From: Bordetella parapertussis
GTDB taxonomy: Bacteria; Pseudomonadota; Gammaproteobacteria; Burkholderiales; Burkholderiaceae_A
NCBI GenBank assembly: GCA_945877235.1
Contig: CAMCRF010000001.1
Span: forward strand, 248,001-312,000
Length of the DNA: 64,000 bases
Reading direction: 5' to 3'
Shown: piece after piece, positions 35,822-45,270 of the stretch
Numbering within the stretch: position 1 is the stretch's first letter
How the letters are laid out: the number at the start of each line of letters is the position of its first letter
Position numbers and translations under genes: made by a program
Notes under the pieces: model-generated
Database searches by the model: none
Told to the model about the DNA's origin: nothing
Seen by the model: only the letters and a program-made list of their open reading frames with translations

Positions 35822-36707
35822 TCGAGGGTGAGCAATCTTCTGCGCTTGGAAGTGAGCTTGCTGGCACCAAGGGATCGTTGAGGGCATTGATCACCAAAGC
35901 TCTGAGGGGGACCGCTCCGAGTCTTGGCCCGCTCGAGGCCCGACTCCAATAATCAACCACATCCTTGAAGCCATGTACGGGTGCCGTGAAATGATCGTCG
36001 AATTCGCGTAAGGTCACGGCTCGCGCTACAGCACCCAGATCGAAGAGCCCCGGGAACTGACGGGCCTTTTCACGAGCCTTCTCCTTCATCGTGGCCAAAA
36101 AATATTGCCCATAGATCCGCTGATTCAGTCCGCTATCAATTGCATCTCCACATGCAGCAAGGTCAAGCGGGGCAGACAACGCACAGAGTGCATCTACAGT
36201 CGGCTCCTCTTGCTTGGACAAAGGTAAGCGGGCAGCCCAATTGAGGAGCGCACTTCCACCAAGGCTTACGCCGATTGCATAGGTTGGCCCTGTATGGCCC
36301 CTTGTGAGCTGCGCAAGGAGCCAGCCAACCTCCTCGAAGTCTCCAGCATGGTAAGCGCGAGGGGCAAGATTCATTTCACCTGAGCAGCCCCGAAAATGAG
36401 GTATTGCCACAGACCAGCCGCGCGCCAGCGCTTCAGCTGAAAATGCCCGCGCATAGTGGCTAGAGGAGGAGCCCTCAAGCCCATGGAAGAGGATCAATCT
36501 TGGGCTGGGGGCGCACTCAGCGTTGTGTGACCGTGTAGTCCTCGCAACCCAGTCCACATCCACGAAATCACCGTCTGGCGTATGGAGCCGCTCCCGCGTC
36601 CAAGGCAGTTGCAGCGGCTGGAGGTATCGGCCGACAATTGTCGGAATCAATGTCTGAAGCTGCCCCCCGGGAGTCCACCAGTCTGAGGTTCGCTCGGGAG
36701 GACTCAT
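35697..36707 (-). CDS. YheT-family alpha/beta hydrolase
   Basis: The 336-residue hydrolase shows the oxyanion region LILFHGLEGSSSSHYA, HFRGCSGEMN, the nucleophile elbow GVSLGGSALL and the C-terminal catalytic His in DGGHVGFG. This is the YheT/EMB8-like subgroup, whose substrate is unsettled. It overlaps the upstream ABC permease stop by four bases (ATGA), so it is translated with the phosphonate-type importer. Its 3' end overlaps the convergent membrane-protein gene by 125 bases, including the final conserved helix region. Confidence 0.85.
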   Translation of the reverse strand: MSPPERTSDWWTPGGQLQTLIPTIVGRYLQPLQLPWTRERLHTPDGDFVDVDWVARTTRSHNAECAPSPRLILFHGLEGSSSSHYARAFSAEALARGWSVAIPHFRGCSGEMNLAPRAYHAGDFEEVGWLLAQLTRGHTGPTYAIGVSLGGSALLNWAARLPLSKQEEPTVDALCALSAPLDLAACGDAIDSGLNQRIYGQYFLATMKEKAREKARQFPGLFDLGAVARAVTLREFDDHFTAPVHGFKDVVDYWSRASSGPRLGAVPLRALVINALNDPLVPASSLPSAEDCSPSITLWRPRDGGHVGFGRGGQRAFPRLVLDWLSQAIAQGQAQY

Positions 36708-38380
36708 CCTCGGCCCACGAGACCCATGGTCTGTTGATCCTCTCGTCCAAGCCAGAGGGCAAAGCCCAGACTGATCGCCGTGACGCCGATGAGCATGCCC
36801 GAGTAGGCAGCAGCCAAGCCAAAATCACCACCGACAGCCTGCTGAAATGCTGCAATGGGTAGCGTCCGAGTCGAGCCCGTGTAAAGCACGATGGTGGCGG
36901 AAAGCTCATTGAAAATCTCAAGCCAGGCAATAACAACACCCGCGAGAATACCCGGACGCATGAGGGGGACCATCACCCGTAAGAAGCCTTTCATGGGTGG
37001 CTCCCCGAGGCTACTCGAGGCCTCCTCTAGGGACTTGTCGATCTGCGCCACAATACTCGCCGAAGAACGCACAACATACGGCAGTCTGCGCACGAGCAAG
37101 ACCATCACCAGGATTGCGCTCGTGCCGGTAAGTAACAACGGAGGGGTGTTAAACACCTGCGCGTAGCCAATGCCCAAGACAGTTCCCGGCACCACAAACG
37201 GAACCATCACCAAAAGATCGACGATACGGGTGAGCCCATCGTGGCGTCGGCTCACGGCGTAGCCCACCAGAGCACCCAGTACCGTAGCCATGGCGAGTGC
37301 AAGCCCTGCAAACTGCAGGCTATTGGTAAGCGCATTGCCCATCATCAGCCAGGCCTGAACATAGTTCTCGGTGGTGAACACTGGCAGAAACATCGCCCCG
37401 CGAACCTCCATGAATGAGGATGCAATGACAACCAACAGAGGCAGATTTGCAAGGCTTACCGTAAGGATGGCAAAGCCTACCCAGACCCTGGACCAGCGAC
37501 CAGTCAGTGGTCGGACTGCTAGAGGCCGTCCACCATCATGACCGACCTGCACGCGCCGAGTAGCCCACCGCCCGAGTCCCACGGCCGTAAAGGCAACCAA
37601 CACGAGGATCACACTGGTGGTTGCAGCCATTCCTGGCTCTGCACCGATCTCGCTCAGATACAGACTGTAGGCAAGCGTCGCAAGCACGGGATAGCGCTCG
37701 CCCTCTCCTAAAATACTGGGCAAACCAAAGTCCGCCATCACCCCCAGGAAAACCAACATGGCGGCGGTCACCATGGCCGGCCGCATAAGCGGTAACGTGA
37801 CCTCCCAAAAGATCTGGTGGGGTCGCCGCCCAAGACTGGATGCAGCCTCTTCAAGACTTCCGTCCAGGCGGCTCAAGGCGCTGCTCATGACCAAAAACAC
37901 AATGGGATACAGACTCAAGGCGCTGGCCAGAATAATTCCGCCAGGCCCATAAATAGTCGGCAGGCTCAATCCGACGGAGGTCCCCCACTCGGTTACCAGC
38001 CCGGAGCGTCCAAATAGAACAATCCAGGCATATGCACCAATGAATGGTGGGGACATCATGGACATCAAAACCAAAACCCGAAGCAGACCGCGTCCTAGAA
38101 ATTGAAAGCGGGTAAATACAACAGCCAATGGAATACCCAACATCAGCGCAAGCACGGTTGCCCCCGCCGACACCACAAGACTGTTCATCAGCGCTCGGGT
38201 GTAGTACCCCGACCCAAAGAAGGTCGTGAAGTTTTCGAGCCCCACGCGACCCGAGACCTGCCCCACAAGACTCTGATGAGCCAGCTCGCCAAGCGGCCAG
38301 GCCACAGCTGCAAGCAACAGCAGCAGACAGGCACCGACAACTGCGGTCCAGGGGTCTAGTCGGTGGGATTCAGTCGCCAT
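36704..38380 (-). CDS. 2-Aminoethylphosphonate-type ABC permease (fused, PhnU2/AepW-like)
   Basis: The 558-residue permease has two six-helix halves, each with an EAA loop (LEEAASSLGRRPHQIFWEVTLP and LEEASSSLGEPPMKGFLRVMVP). The fold is shared with Fe(III) permeases. The phosphonate assignment rests on the linked PhnZ-like gene and on the known fused permeases of 2-aminoethylphosphonate importers. It overlaps the ATPase gene by 25 bases and the hydrolase gene by four. Iron remains the alternative substrate. Confidence 0.78.
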   Translation of the reverse strand: MATESHRLDPWTAVVGACLLLLLAAVAWPLGELAHQSLVGQVSGRVGLENFTTFFGSGYYTRALMNSLVVSAGATVLALMLGIPLAVVFTRFQFLGRGLLRVLVLMSMMSPPFIGAYAWIVLFGRSGLVTEWGTSVGLSLPTIYGPGGIILASALSLYPIVFLVMSSALSRLDGSLEEAASSLGRRPHQIFWEVTLPLMRPAMVTAAMLVFLGVMADFGLPSILGEGERYPVLATLAYSLYLSEIGAEPGMAATTSVILVLVAFTAVGLGRWATRRVQVGHDGGRPLAVRPLTGRWSRVWVGFAILTVSLANLPLLVVIASSFMEVRGAMFLPVFTTENYVQAWLMMGNALTNSLQFAGLALAMATVLGALVGYAVSRRHDGLTRIVDLLVMVPFVVPGTVLGIGYAQVFNTPPLLLTGTSAILVMVLLVRRLPYVVRSSASIVAQIDKSLEEASSSLGEPPMKGFLRVMVPLMRPGILAGVVIAWLEIFNELSATIVLYTGSTRTLPIAAFQQAVGGDFGLAAAYSGMLIGVTAISLGFALWLGREDQQTMGLVGRG

Positions 38381-39351
38381 CCCGTTTCCGGATGGAAGTG
38401 CCGCGCGCGAAGGGGGTCATACCGCACGGAGACAGACCCCCCGACCATAGGCACAGCCGCTTGCGCGGGAAGGTCTAGCACCAGGCTCACGGCCTCACCC
38501 TTTACCAACAAGCGTTGACGAGGCCCCAAGAATGACCGATGGACAACGATAAGGTGATCCCACCCTGGCCAATCTGAACGCGAACTGATCTGAAGATCAT
38601 CGGCGCGAATCCCAGTTCGGCAGGCTTCGGCACGGGAGACCCACTGGCAGCCCCCCACAAAATCCATCACAAACGCGTGCGCGGGCTCATCGTAAAGGAC
38701 CTCGGGTGCAGCAATCTGCAGAATGGATCCGCCTTGCATGACGGCGACGCGATCTGACACTGCAAGCGCCTCTTCCTGATCATGTGTCACGTACAGGGTT
38801 GTCATACCCAATTCGGTCTGAAGCATGCGAATCTCATCGCGCATTTCAATGCGCAGCTTTGCATCGAGGTTAGAGAGCGGCTCATCCATCAGCAGAAGCT
38901 CAGGCTCAATCACGATTGCGCGAGCGAGCCCAACCCGCTGCTTCTGCCCTCCGGAGAGCTGACTCGGCATGCGTTGTGCCAGGGACTCAAGCTTTACACG
39001 CTGAAGCGCGCGCTCAACACGCTGGGTAAGTTGAGGCTCAGTCACATGCCGTGCCTTTAGGCCATAAGCGACGTTCTCCGCCACACTCAGGTGAGGAAAT
39101 ATCGCGTAACTCTGAAACACCATCCCAACATTTCTCTCATGAGGCGGATGATGCAAAACGCTTTTGCCCCGCACCTGAATATCGCCCTCATCAGGCCGAT
39201 CAAAACCCGCGATCGCGCGCAACAGGGTCGTTTTCCCGCAGCCAGAGGGACCGAGCAATGTCACCAACTCCCCTGCATGCAGCGTGAGGGATACCCCATT
39301 GAGTACAACGGTAGGACCAAAGGCCTTCTTGAGGCCCTCGATTTGCACCAT
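38356..39351 (-). CDS. 2-Aminoethylphosphonate-type ABC ATPase (PhnT2/AepV-like)
   Basis: The 331-residue ATPase has GPSGCGKTT, VFQSYAIFPHL, LSGGQKQRVGLARA, LLLMDEPLSNLD and LYVTHDQEEALA, with a C-terminal TOBE-like domain. This is the CUT1/FbpC/PotA class, energising the adjacent permease. It starts one base after the binding-protein gene ends, and overlaps the permease start. As with the permease, substrate is inferred from the neighbouring HD oxygenase. Confidence 0.82.
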   Translation of the reverse strand: MVQIEGLKKAFGPTVVLNGVSLTLHAGELVTLLGPSGCGKTTLLRAIAGFDRPDEGDIQVRGKSVLHHPPHERNVGMVFQSYAIFPHLSVAENVAYGLKARHVTEPQLTQRVERALQRVKLESLAQRMPSQLSGGQKQRVGLARAIVIEPELLLMDEPLSNLDAKLRIEMRDEIRMLQTELGMTTLYVTHDQEEALAVSDRVAVMQGGSILQIAAPEVLYDEPAHAFVMDFVGGCQWVSRAEACRTGIRADDLQISSRSDWPGWDHLIVVHRSFLGPRQRLLVKGEAVSLVLDLPAQAAVPMVGGSVSVRYDPLRARHFHPETGWRLNPTD

Positions 39352-40350
39352 TTACTTGCGAACCAGTTGCTGGTACCTCGCCAAGTAAGCCTTTTGCTGC
39401 GCATTCGCCCATTCCTGCGGGTAGGTCTTCACATTGAGTTTGCCCAGCTCGGGGCCACCGCCCGCAGCCTTTACATCGGCGCGAACCGGGCGACGTCCGG
39501 AGGCCTTCACCATGAGCGCTTGACCCTCGGCAGACGCAATGTAGTCCAGGACGGCCCTACCCCCCGCTGCATTCGGTGCGCCTTTCACGAGCGCCATCGC
39601 ATCCGCTGAGGAATTAATGCCGTCGGCCGGGTAGACCAGCTTCACAGGTGCACCCCCCTCAATGAACTTGAGCCCGTAGTCCTCAAGCGTCAGTGCCATC
39701 GCGTACTCCCCTTGAGCGGTGCCTCGAGCCACGGCAGACGAGCTACCCGTCACCACAAAATTCTTGAACATAGCCTCAAACAGCGCCCAGCCCTTCTGCT
39801 CGCCCTCGTTGTGAATGATTTGGAGCATTTGGGTCAGCGCTGAACTCGACTTGTCTGAACCGGCGAAGGCGATCTTTCCCTTCCACTTTGGATCAGCCAG
39901 ATCGGACCATTTACTGGGTATGTCAGCAGGCGCAACCAACTTGGTATTAACCAACAAGACGGTGGGGATCGTCACGGTGAACGGGGTCCAATTGGGACTG
40001 ATCCGATAGGCCTTGAGCAGTTTGTCGGCATCCTTGACTGTGTAGGGCTCGAAGAGATCAGGGTTTGCATCGACCACGTCTCCCCCTGTCGAGACGACAA
40101 CGTCCGCCAATGGCCGTCCCTTCTCGGCACGCAGTCGCTTCATGAGTTCACCGCCCCCAGCCGACACCAATTGCACATCCAGCCCAAGCTTCGCCTTCAA
40201 GGCAGGCACAAGGGCCTTCTGAATATCAGACGGTGCGCTGGTATAGATCGTGACGGTCTGTGTCGCGCTCTGCGCGCTGGAGACGCTCGAGACGCTCAGT
40301 AGCCCTAAACTAACGGAGAAGAACAACCAGTGACGACGCGAGATCGACAT
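39352..40350 (-). CDS. Periplasmic binding protein of phosphonate/iron-type ABC importer
   Basis: The 332-residue protein starts with a signal peptide (HWLFFSVSLGLLSVSSVSSA, cleavage before QSATQ). The mature part is a class-2 binding fold: VTIYTSAPSDIQKAL, DVVVSTGGDVVD, LADPKWKGKIAF, GTAQGEYAMAL and PADGINSSADAMALVKGAPN. That last segment is typical of FbpA/PotD-like and AepX/PhnS2 binding proteins. It sits one base after the phnZ-like gene, first of the three transporter genes. 2-Aminoethylphosphonate is the likely ligand by context. Confidence 0.8.
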   Translation of the reverse strand: MSISRRHWLFFSVSLGLLSVSSVSSAQSATQTVTIYTSAPSDIQKALVPALKAKLGLDVQLVSAGGGELMKRLRAEKGRPLADVVVSTGGDVVDANPDLFEPYTVKDADKLLKAYRISPNWTPFTVTIPTVLLVNTKLVAPADIPSKWSDLADPKWKGKIAFAGSDKSSSALTQMLQIIHNEGEQKGWALFEAMFKNFVVTGSSSAVARGTAQGEYAMALTLEDYGLKFIEGGAPVKLVYPADGINSSADAMALVKGAPNAAGGRAVLDYIASAEGQALMVKASGRRPVRADVKAAGGGPELGKLNVKTYPQEWANAQQKAYLARYQQLVRK

Positions 40351-40351
40351 T

Positions 40352-40912
40352 TCAAACTCCCTCTAAACAATGACGAATGGACTGCATAAAGTGGTCGAGA
40401 TCGGGCGTGGGCGCCTGGGGAGCCTTTGCCTGCTCATCCCACTTTCGCAGTGAGATGGCATCGCGCGCATAGGGTCGTTGCAAGAACACCTGCGCGTCTG
40501 CCTCTGAGAAGACTCCCCCCTGCAACGCCAAACTTCTCTTGGAAACGTCGGAGAGCCCGTCGTAGTAGTCCGGATCGGCCCAACACAAGTAGCGCTTGGC
40601 CTGAACATGCAAATTCACAGGCTCCGTAACAGACGGCCCAAAAAACTGAGACAGCCAGACAGCGCCGATCTGCTCATGCGAATCATCTTGAGCGTGTGCA
40701 AGAGCGAGGGCGGCATCAGGGTGCAGCATGTGCCCCACATCGTGCAAAAGGGCTGCAAGAATCAGTGCGTGAGCCGCGCCAGCCTCCTGAGCCAAAAGAG
40801 CAGACTGAAGGGCATGCTCACGCTGAGTGACGCTCTCCCCGTAGGAGACATCTCCCGACCGGAGAAACAGCTGCTCAATGGTGGCTGAAACCGCAGAAAT
40901 ATGGGCGTTCAT
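40352..40912 (-). CDS. phnZ: PhnZ-like HD-domain phosphonate oxygenase
   Basis: The 186-residue HD protein matches phosphonate-operon HD oxygenases: GESVTQREHALQ, LLHDVGHML, the downstream His in DDSHEQIGAVWLSQFFG, then LHVQAKRYLCW and SKRSLALQGG. PhnZ uses a mixed-valence di-iron centre to cleave 1-hydroxy-2-aminoethylphosphonate to glycine and phosphate. The ATG at 40912 gives the family length and leaves 46 bases to the divergent gene. The longer frame would overlap that gene's start. No Shine-Dalgarno is seen, and TATATT ends eight bases before the ATG. PhnY, the usual hydroxylating partner, is not in the window. Confidence 0.85.
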   Translation of the reverse strand: MNAHISAVSATIEQLFLRSGDVSYGESVTQREHALQSALLAQEAGAAHALILAALLHDVGHMLHPDAALALAHAQDDSHEQIGAVWLSQFFGPSVTEPVNLHVQAKRYLCWADPDYYDGLSDVSKRSLALQGGVFSEADAQVFLQRPYARDAISLRKWDEQAKAPQAPTPDLDHFMQSIRHCLEGV

Positions 40913-40958
40913 GACCGCCGAATATACCGCGAGCGCGTGACCGTGGTTCAATTGGGCC

Positions 40959-41657
40959 ATGACCAGACAAATTCTCGCCATTGGCGGCGCTGCCCTGCCC
41001 CTGAATGATCAAGGCAGCCTCAAACTCATTGAGTTCTTCCTCAGTCTCACACGTGCCCGCAAGCCAAAGGTTTGTTTTATTGGCACCGCTCATGGTGACG
41101 CTGATGCGGGACGTCTGCGCTACTACGCAGCCCTTAGTCAGTTCAACACAAAGCCGACCCACTTGCCCCTGTTCGCTCGCACGCCCCAGGACATTGAGGG
41201 GTTTATCTGCGATCAGGACGCCATTCTGGTGGGCGGTGGGAACACTCGGAGCATGCTCTCGGTCTGGAGAGACTGGGGCGTCGATCTCGCACTTCGCAGA
41301 GCCTATGACCAAGGCGTCGTGCTCGGAGGATGGAGTGCGGGGTCAATCTGTTGGTTCGAACAAGGCGTAACGGACAGCATCGCTGGTCCGCTGACTGTGC
41401 TGCCCTGCCTTGGCTTCCTACAAGGGAGTAACTGTCCGCACTACGACAGCGAAAAGGACCGTCGCCCAACCTACGAAAAGCTCATCAGCAAAGGCCAGAT
41501 TCAGCCTGGGCTCGCAGCCGACGATGGGGTTGGGCTTCACTTCGTAAACGAGGAACTCATCGAAGCCGTCAGTCAGGCACCAAAGGCCAAAGGGTGGCGC
41601 GTAAAGACACGTGGTAAGGCCTCAGCCTCTGCCGCCATCAAAACGCGAGTGCTTTAA
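40959..41657 (+). CDS. pepE: Peptidase E-like serine peptidase (S51)
   Basis: The 232-residue protein has the S51 fold with VGGGNTRSMLSVW and the nucleophile elbow GWSAGSICWF (Ser126). PepE releases N-terminal aspartate from Asp-X dipeptides; cyanophycinase-related S51 enzymes are alternatives, though this one has PepE length. It is divergent from phnZ by 46 bases and its stop overlaps that of the convergent dehydrogenase by four bases. Confidence 0.83.
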   Translation: MTRQILAIGGAALPLNDQGSLKLIEFFLSLTRARKPKVCFIGTAHGDADAGRLRYYAALSQFNTKPTHLPLFARTPQDIEGFICDQDAILVGGGNTRSMLSVWRDWGVDLALRRAYDQGVVLGGWSAGSICWFEQGVTDSIAGPLTVLPCLGFLQGSNCPHYDSEKDRRPTYEKLISKGQIQPGLAADDGVGLHFVNEELIEAVSQAPKAKGWRVKTRGKASASAAIKTRVL

Positions 41658-43066
41658 GCCGTCTGCGTAATTCTGTTGCGGACCCACGTCGGAGGATCCT
41701 GTAAGCAGATAGGGCGCAAGAACCGCATTCTCGCGTCAGGCCCCACCGAGGTTGTTGCCGGCATGGTCGACGATGGGTATGGTCCGCCATGCTGCATGCC
41801 TGCAGAGACAGCCACGCCTGTGGGAACCCCAGAGAACAAGACACGCCCCGCAAGCCGCCTTGCAGCTGCAAGCAGGCGACGATGCGGTTCGGTGTCATCG
41901 TCTAAGCCCCACAGCGTGCAAGTCAGGCTCCCCTCGACCGTCGCCAGCACCTGCTCAATTTCGTCTACGCCCTTCACCCTTACCAACAGGCAGGCCGATC
42001 CGAAGATCTCCTCATGCAGCGTCGCCTGAGAGATAAACTGCGCAGCGGAGAGCTCTGCGAGGAAGACTTCGCAGCCAGGTTTGGGCTCGACCAGAACCGT
42101 CAAATCACATTGACGCGCTGCCCACATGCGGCGCTGAAAATTCTGCTCAATGGAGGCGTTCAACATGGGGTGGGTATTCGCATTCGTTAGCCTCACCGCA
42201 AGGTCAGATCGAAAGGAATCTCCGTGTGCCCCCTCCGGCAATAAGACAATGCCGGGGCTCGTGCAGAACTGGCCACAGCCCATCGTGATAGAGGCTGCGA
42301 GTGCCTCGGTCAGTGCAGCCCCCCGAGATGCCAGAGCGGATTCGAGGACAACAATTGGATTAACGGAACCCAGTTCACCAAAGAATGGAATGGGCCTGGT
42401 GCGCTGCTGACACGCCCGCCAGAGGGCTAGGCCTCCTTGAACCGAACCCGTAAACGCAACAGCGGCAGTCAGCGGATGCTGGCAGAGCGATACACCCAGC
42501 TCATACCCGTCGGCCATGACAAGCTGCAGAACATTCTCTGGAAGCTGCAGATCCTTCGCCACCGAGCGTGCCAACGCAGCGGTTGCTGCCGACAGCCGCG
42601 GGTGCCCCGGGTGACCTTTCACCACCACCGGGCAGCCGGCCGCGATTGCCGATGCGGTATCTCCGCCCAGTACTGAAAATGCAAAAGGAAAGTTACTGGC
42701 AGCGAACATGCCGACCGGACCAAGCGGCTCAAAATCCCGCAGCAAGGCCGGATGCCCGACGGGTGGGGACCCAGCAATCGCCTCAACCCAGAGGGGGCCA
42801 TCCACAGCAGCGGTTTGAGACAAACGCGCGAAAAGCCGAAGCTGAAAACTTGTCCGCGCCACTTCGCCGGTGAGTCGAGCAGTACCCAAGTGCGTCTCCG
42901 CATCTGCAATTTCAATCAGCTCAGCGGCCTGAGCATCGACTGCATTCGCTAAGGCATCGAGCAATTGAAAACGGCTATGCGCTGGCTCGAGAGCACCGGA
43001 GAGAAAGACGGCCCACGAGGCCTCCATGGCAGCGTCGAGTTGATCCAAGGTCGTGAGGCTAGACAT
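41654..43066 (-). CDS. Alpha-ketoglutaric semialdehyde dehydrogenase
   Basis: The 470-residue aldehyde dehydrogenase has Asn125 in ASNFPF, Glu231 in FFGELGS and nucleophile Cys268 in GQFCTSPG. The C-terminal GGPYPSSTMPATTSVG is characteristic of 2,5-dioxopentanoate (alpha-ketoglutaric semialdehyde) dehydrogenases. These oxidise the semialdehyde to 2-oxoglutarate, the last step of non-phosphorylative pentose and hexarate pathways. The sugar-acid dehydratases and GntR regulator just upstream on the same strand agree with this. It starts 14 bases after the regulator gene. Confidence 0.88.
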   Translation of the reverse strand: MSSLTTLDQLDAAMEASWAVFLSGALEPAHSRFQLLDALANAVDAQAAELIEIADAETHLGTARLTGEVARTSFQLRLFARLSQTAAVDGPLWVEAIAGSPPVGHPALLRDFEPLGPVGMFAASNFPFAFSVLGGDTASAIAAGCPVVVKGHPGHPRLSAATAALARSVAKDLQLPENVLQLVMADGYELGVSLCQHPLTAAVAFTGSVQGGLALWRACQQRTRPIPFFGELGSVNPIVVLESALASRGAALTEALAASITMGCGQFCTSPGIVLLPEGAHGDSFRSDLAVRLTNANTHPMLNASIEQNFQRRMWAARQCDLTVLVEPKPGCEVFLAELSAAQFISQATLHEEIFGSACLLVRVKGVDEIEQVLATVEGSLTCTLWGLDDDTEPHRRLLAAARRLAGRVLFSGVPTGVAVSAGMQHGGPYPSSTMPATTSVGPDARMRFLRPICLQDPPTWVRNRITQTA

Positions 43067-43080
43067 AACGCAGAAGAGTC

Positions 43081-43734
43081 CTATTCGAAAAAGTGCGGAT
43101 GAGAGACCAGTAGAGTCTCGAGATTGCGGCGTGCTCCTGCCAAATGTCCTCTGATCGCTTGCACCGCAGCGGTTACGTCAATGTCCATAATGGCATTGAG
43201 GATTGCCTGATGCTCCGAAACAATTGCTCTTCGTTTTCCCCGCAGCGGCAGCTGGAGCCTGCGCACACGATCGAGATGAACACTCTTTTCCACCACGAGC
43301 TGGTGAAGCTCAAACTGCCCTGCGTGGCGAAACAGGGTGGCATGAAACAGCTGATCTAGCGCCATAAATCGGTCTAGTGCTCGATCGTCCCCAATCACCT
43401 TTCGCTGTTCCTTCAGGATTCCCGAGAGTTCGTTAAGGGCCTGGCCATCGATGCATTCGCAGAGCTGCTGAACAACCTCCACTTCGAGGGCGCGCCGCAG
43501 AAACTGAACCTGGTGAACCTTCGAAACCTCAATCGGTGCAACCTCTGTGCGAGACTGAGGGTACACACGCACAAGCCCCTCTGCCTGAAGCCTCAGTAGA
43601 GCATCTCGAATTGGGGTCTGACTCACACCATAGTGCGCAGCGAGACTTGATCGCGACAACAGGGCCCTTGGCTGGAGTTCAAGCGCAAGCATGCGCGCTC
43701 GAAGATCCGAGTAAACCTGCAGCGCTACTCCCAT
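43081..43734 (-). CDS. GntR-family regulator, FadR subfamily (FCD domain)
   Basis: The 217-residue repressor has an N-terminal winged helix (RSSLAAHYGVSQTPIRDALLRL, then EGLVRVYPQSRTEV) and a C-terminal FCD domain with metal- or ligand-binding His residues (FHATLFRHAGQFELH; EHQAILNAI). It lies between the dehydratase and dehydrogenase genes of the sugar-acid operon, starting three bases after the dehydratase stop. It probably senses a sugar acid and represses the divergent promoter near 47010-47048. Confidence 0.9.
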   Translation of the reverse strand: MGVALQVYSDLRARMLALELQPRALLSRSSLAAHYGVSQTPIRDALLRLQAEGLVRVYPQSRTEVAPIEVSKVHQVQFLRRALEVEVVQQLCECIDGQALNELSGILKEQRKVIGDDRALDRFMALDQLFHATLFRHAGQFELHQLVVEKSVHLDRVRRLQLPLRGKRRAIVSEHQAILNAIMDIDVTAAVQAIRGHLAGARRNLETLLVSHPHFFE

Positions 43735-43737
43735 GCG

Positions 43738-45270
43738 CTAGCCCAACACCCCGATCTGCCATGGGCAGAACTCCTCTTCGCCCACACCAAGCTCCTCGCT
43801 CTTCGAGAGCTCCCCCGAAGCTATTCGTAGCATGAATTCGAAAATATCCTCACCCATCTGATCGAGCGTCTTGGTCCCGTCGATGACTTGGCCACAGTTG
43901 ATATCCATGTCCGAGCGCATGCGCTCATACATCGGCGTGTTGGATGCAAGCTTGATGGTTGGGGACGGATACGAACCAAAGCAGGATCCTCGCCCGGTGG
44001 TAAAGCAAATGAGATTTGCGCCGCCCGCAATCTGACCAGTCGCAGAGACTGGGTCGTAGCCCGGCGTATCCATAAAGACGAATCCGCGCGTACGCACGGG
44101 CTCTGCGTAGCGATAGACCTCCATTAATCCTGTAGACCCTGCCTTCTTTGCACCACCGAGGCTCTTCTCGAGCACGTTGGCGAGCCCGCCCGCATTGTTG
44201 CCCGGGGAGACAATGCCGTTAATTTGGGTATTACGTCCCCTGCTGTACTCGAGCCACCAATTCATGCGGTCAACCAGTTTCCGACCAACCTCTGGCGTCA
44301 CCGCGCGTGCCGTAAGGGTCTGCTCAACGCCGTAAATCTCCGGCGTCTCAGACAAAATCGCTGTGCCTCCATTGCGCACCAGGATATCGACCGCCTTGCC
44401 CAGCGCTGGATTGGCGGACAAGCCAGAAAACCCATCAGAACCGCCACATTGAAGTCCTACGATGAGATGTTCAGCCGAGCATGGCGTTCGCTGAATGCGA
44501 TTCGCCTCCGGCAACATCTCGCGAATCGCCTCAATGCCGAGCTTCACAGCATTCTGGGTACCACCAGCATCCTGCATGGTAATGGTGCGAAGCATCTTGC
44601 CGGTCTCAAGGCCCTCCTGTTCAAAAAAGCGCTGCAGATTATTGCGCTCACAGCCAAGCGACACGACCAAAGCCCCCGCAATATTGGGATGGCGGATCAT
44701 GCCTGAGAGGGTCCGTCGCAGGAGGTCCATGGGCTCACCCGTCATCTCCATGCCGCAGCCTTGCTCATGGACGAAGGCCACCACATCGCTTACGTTTGGA
44801 TACGCCTCCAGCCGCTCAGAATCGAAATACGCCGAGATTTTCTTGGCAACCGTCGCTGAACAGTTCACCGTAATGAAGATGCCAATTGTGTTGCGGGTTC
44901 CTACCACTCCATTTTCACGCGCGTATCCCATAAAGGTTCTGCGCTGTGCGGCAGGCAACACGTCGGTCGGAACATAGCGCTGACCGAATGCATAGTCCTT
45001 TTCAACGTCATCAAATCTGAGATTGTGGCTGTGCACGAATTGCCCAGCCTCTATCTCTCGAGTTGCGAATCCGATAACTGTGTTGTACTTCAATACCGGC
45101 TCACCGAGGCGAATTGGCCGAGCCGCAATCTTGTGCCCAGCCTCGATGGCCTCTTGCACCAGAATGCCCTCCTCCACCACGGAGTCGCCAGGAGCATGGG
45201 GCAGGCGCGCAATCACCACATTGTCGGCCGCATCCAGGCGGATCACACTCGAAATATTGGATTGCATCAA
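43738..45270 (-). CDS. UxaA-family dehydratase (altronate/galactarate dehydratase type)
   Basis: The 510-residue protein has an N-terminal SAF domain (VIARLPHAPGDSVVEEG) and the large UxaA/GarD domain (NGVVGTRNTIGIF, VSLGCERNN, GLQCGGSDGFSG, CFTTGRGSCFG). These enzymes dehydrate six-carbon aldonic or aldaric acids to 2-keto-3-deoxy acids using iron. GarD-like galactarate dehydratase is attractive because the operon ends in a ketoglutaric semialdehyde dehydrogenase. Sequence alone cannot decide between altronate and galactarate. It overlaps the IlvD-family gene by four bases. Confidence 0.85.
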   Translation of the reverse strand: MMQSNISSVIRLDAADNVVIARLPHAPGDSVVEEGILVQEAIEAGHKIAARPIRLGEPVLKYNTVIGFATREIEAGQFVHSHNLRFDDVEKDYAFGQRYVPTDVLPAAQRRTFMGYARENGVVGTRNTIGIFITVNCSATVAKKISAYFDSERLEAYPNVSDVVAFVHEQGCGMEMTGEPMDLLRRTLSGMIRHPNIAGALVVSLGCERNNLQRFFEQEGLETGKMLRTITMQDAGGTQNAVKLGIEAIREMLPEANRIQRTPCSAEHLIVGLQCGGSDGFSGLSANPALGKAVDILVRNGGTAILSETPEIYGVEQTLTARAVTPEVGRKLVDRMNWWLEYSRGRNTQINGIVSPGNNAGGLANVLEKSLGGAKKAGSTGLMEVYRYAEPVRTRGFVFMDTPGYDPVSATGQIAGGANLICFTTGRGSCFGSYPSPTIKLASNTPMYERMRSDMDINCGQVIDGTKTLDQMGEDIFEFMLRIASGELSKSEELGVGEEEFCPWQIGVLG

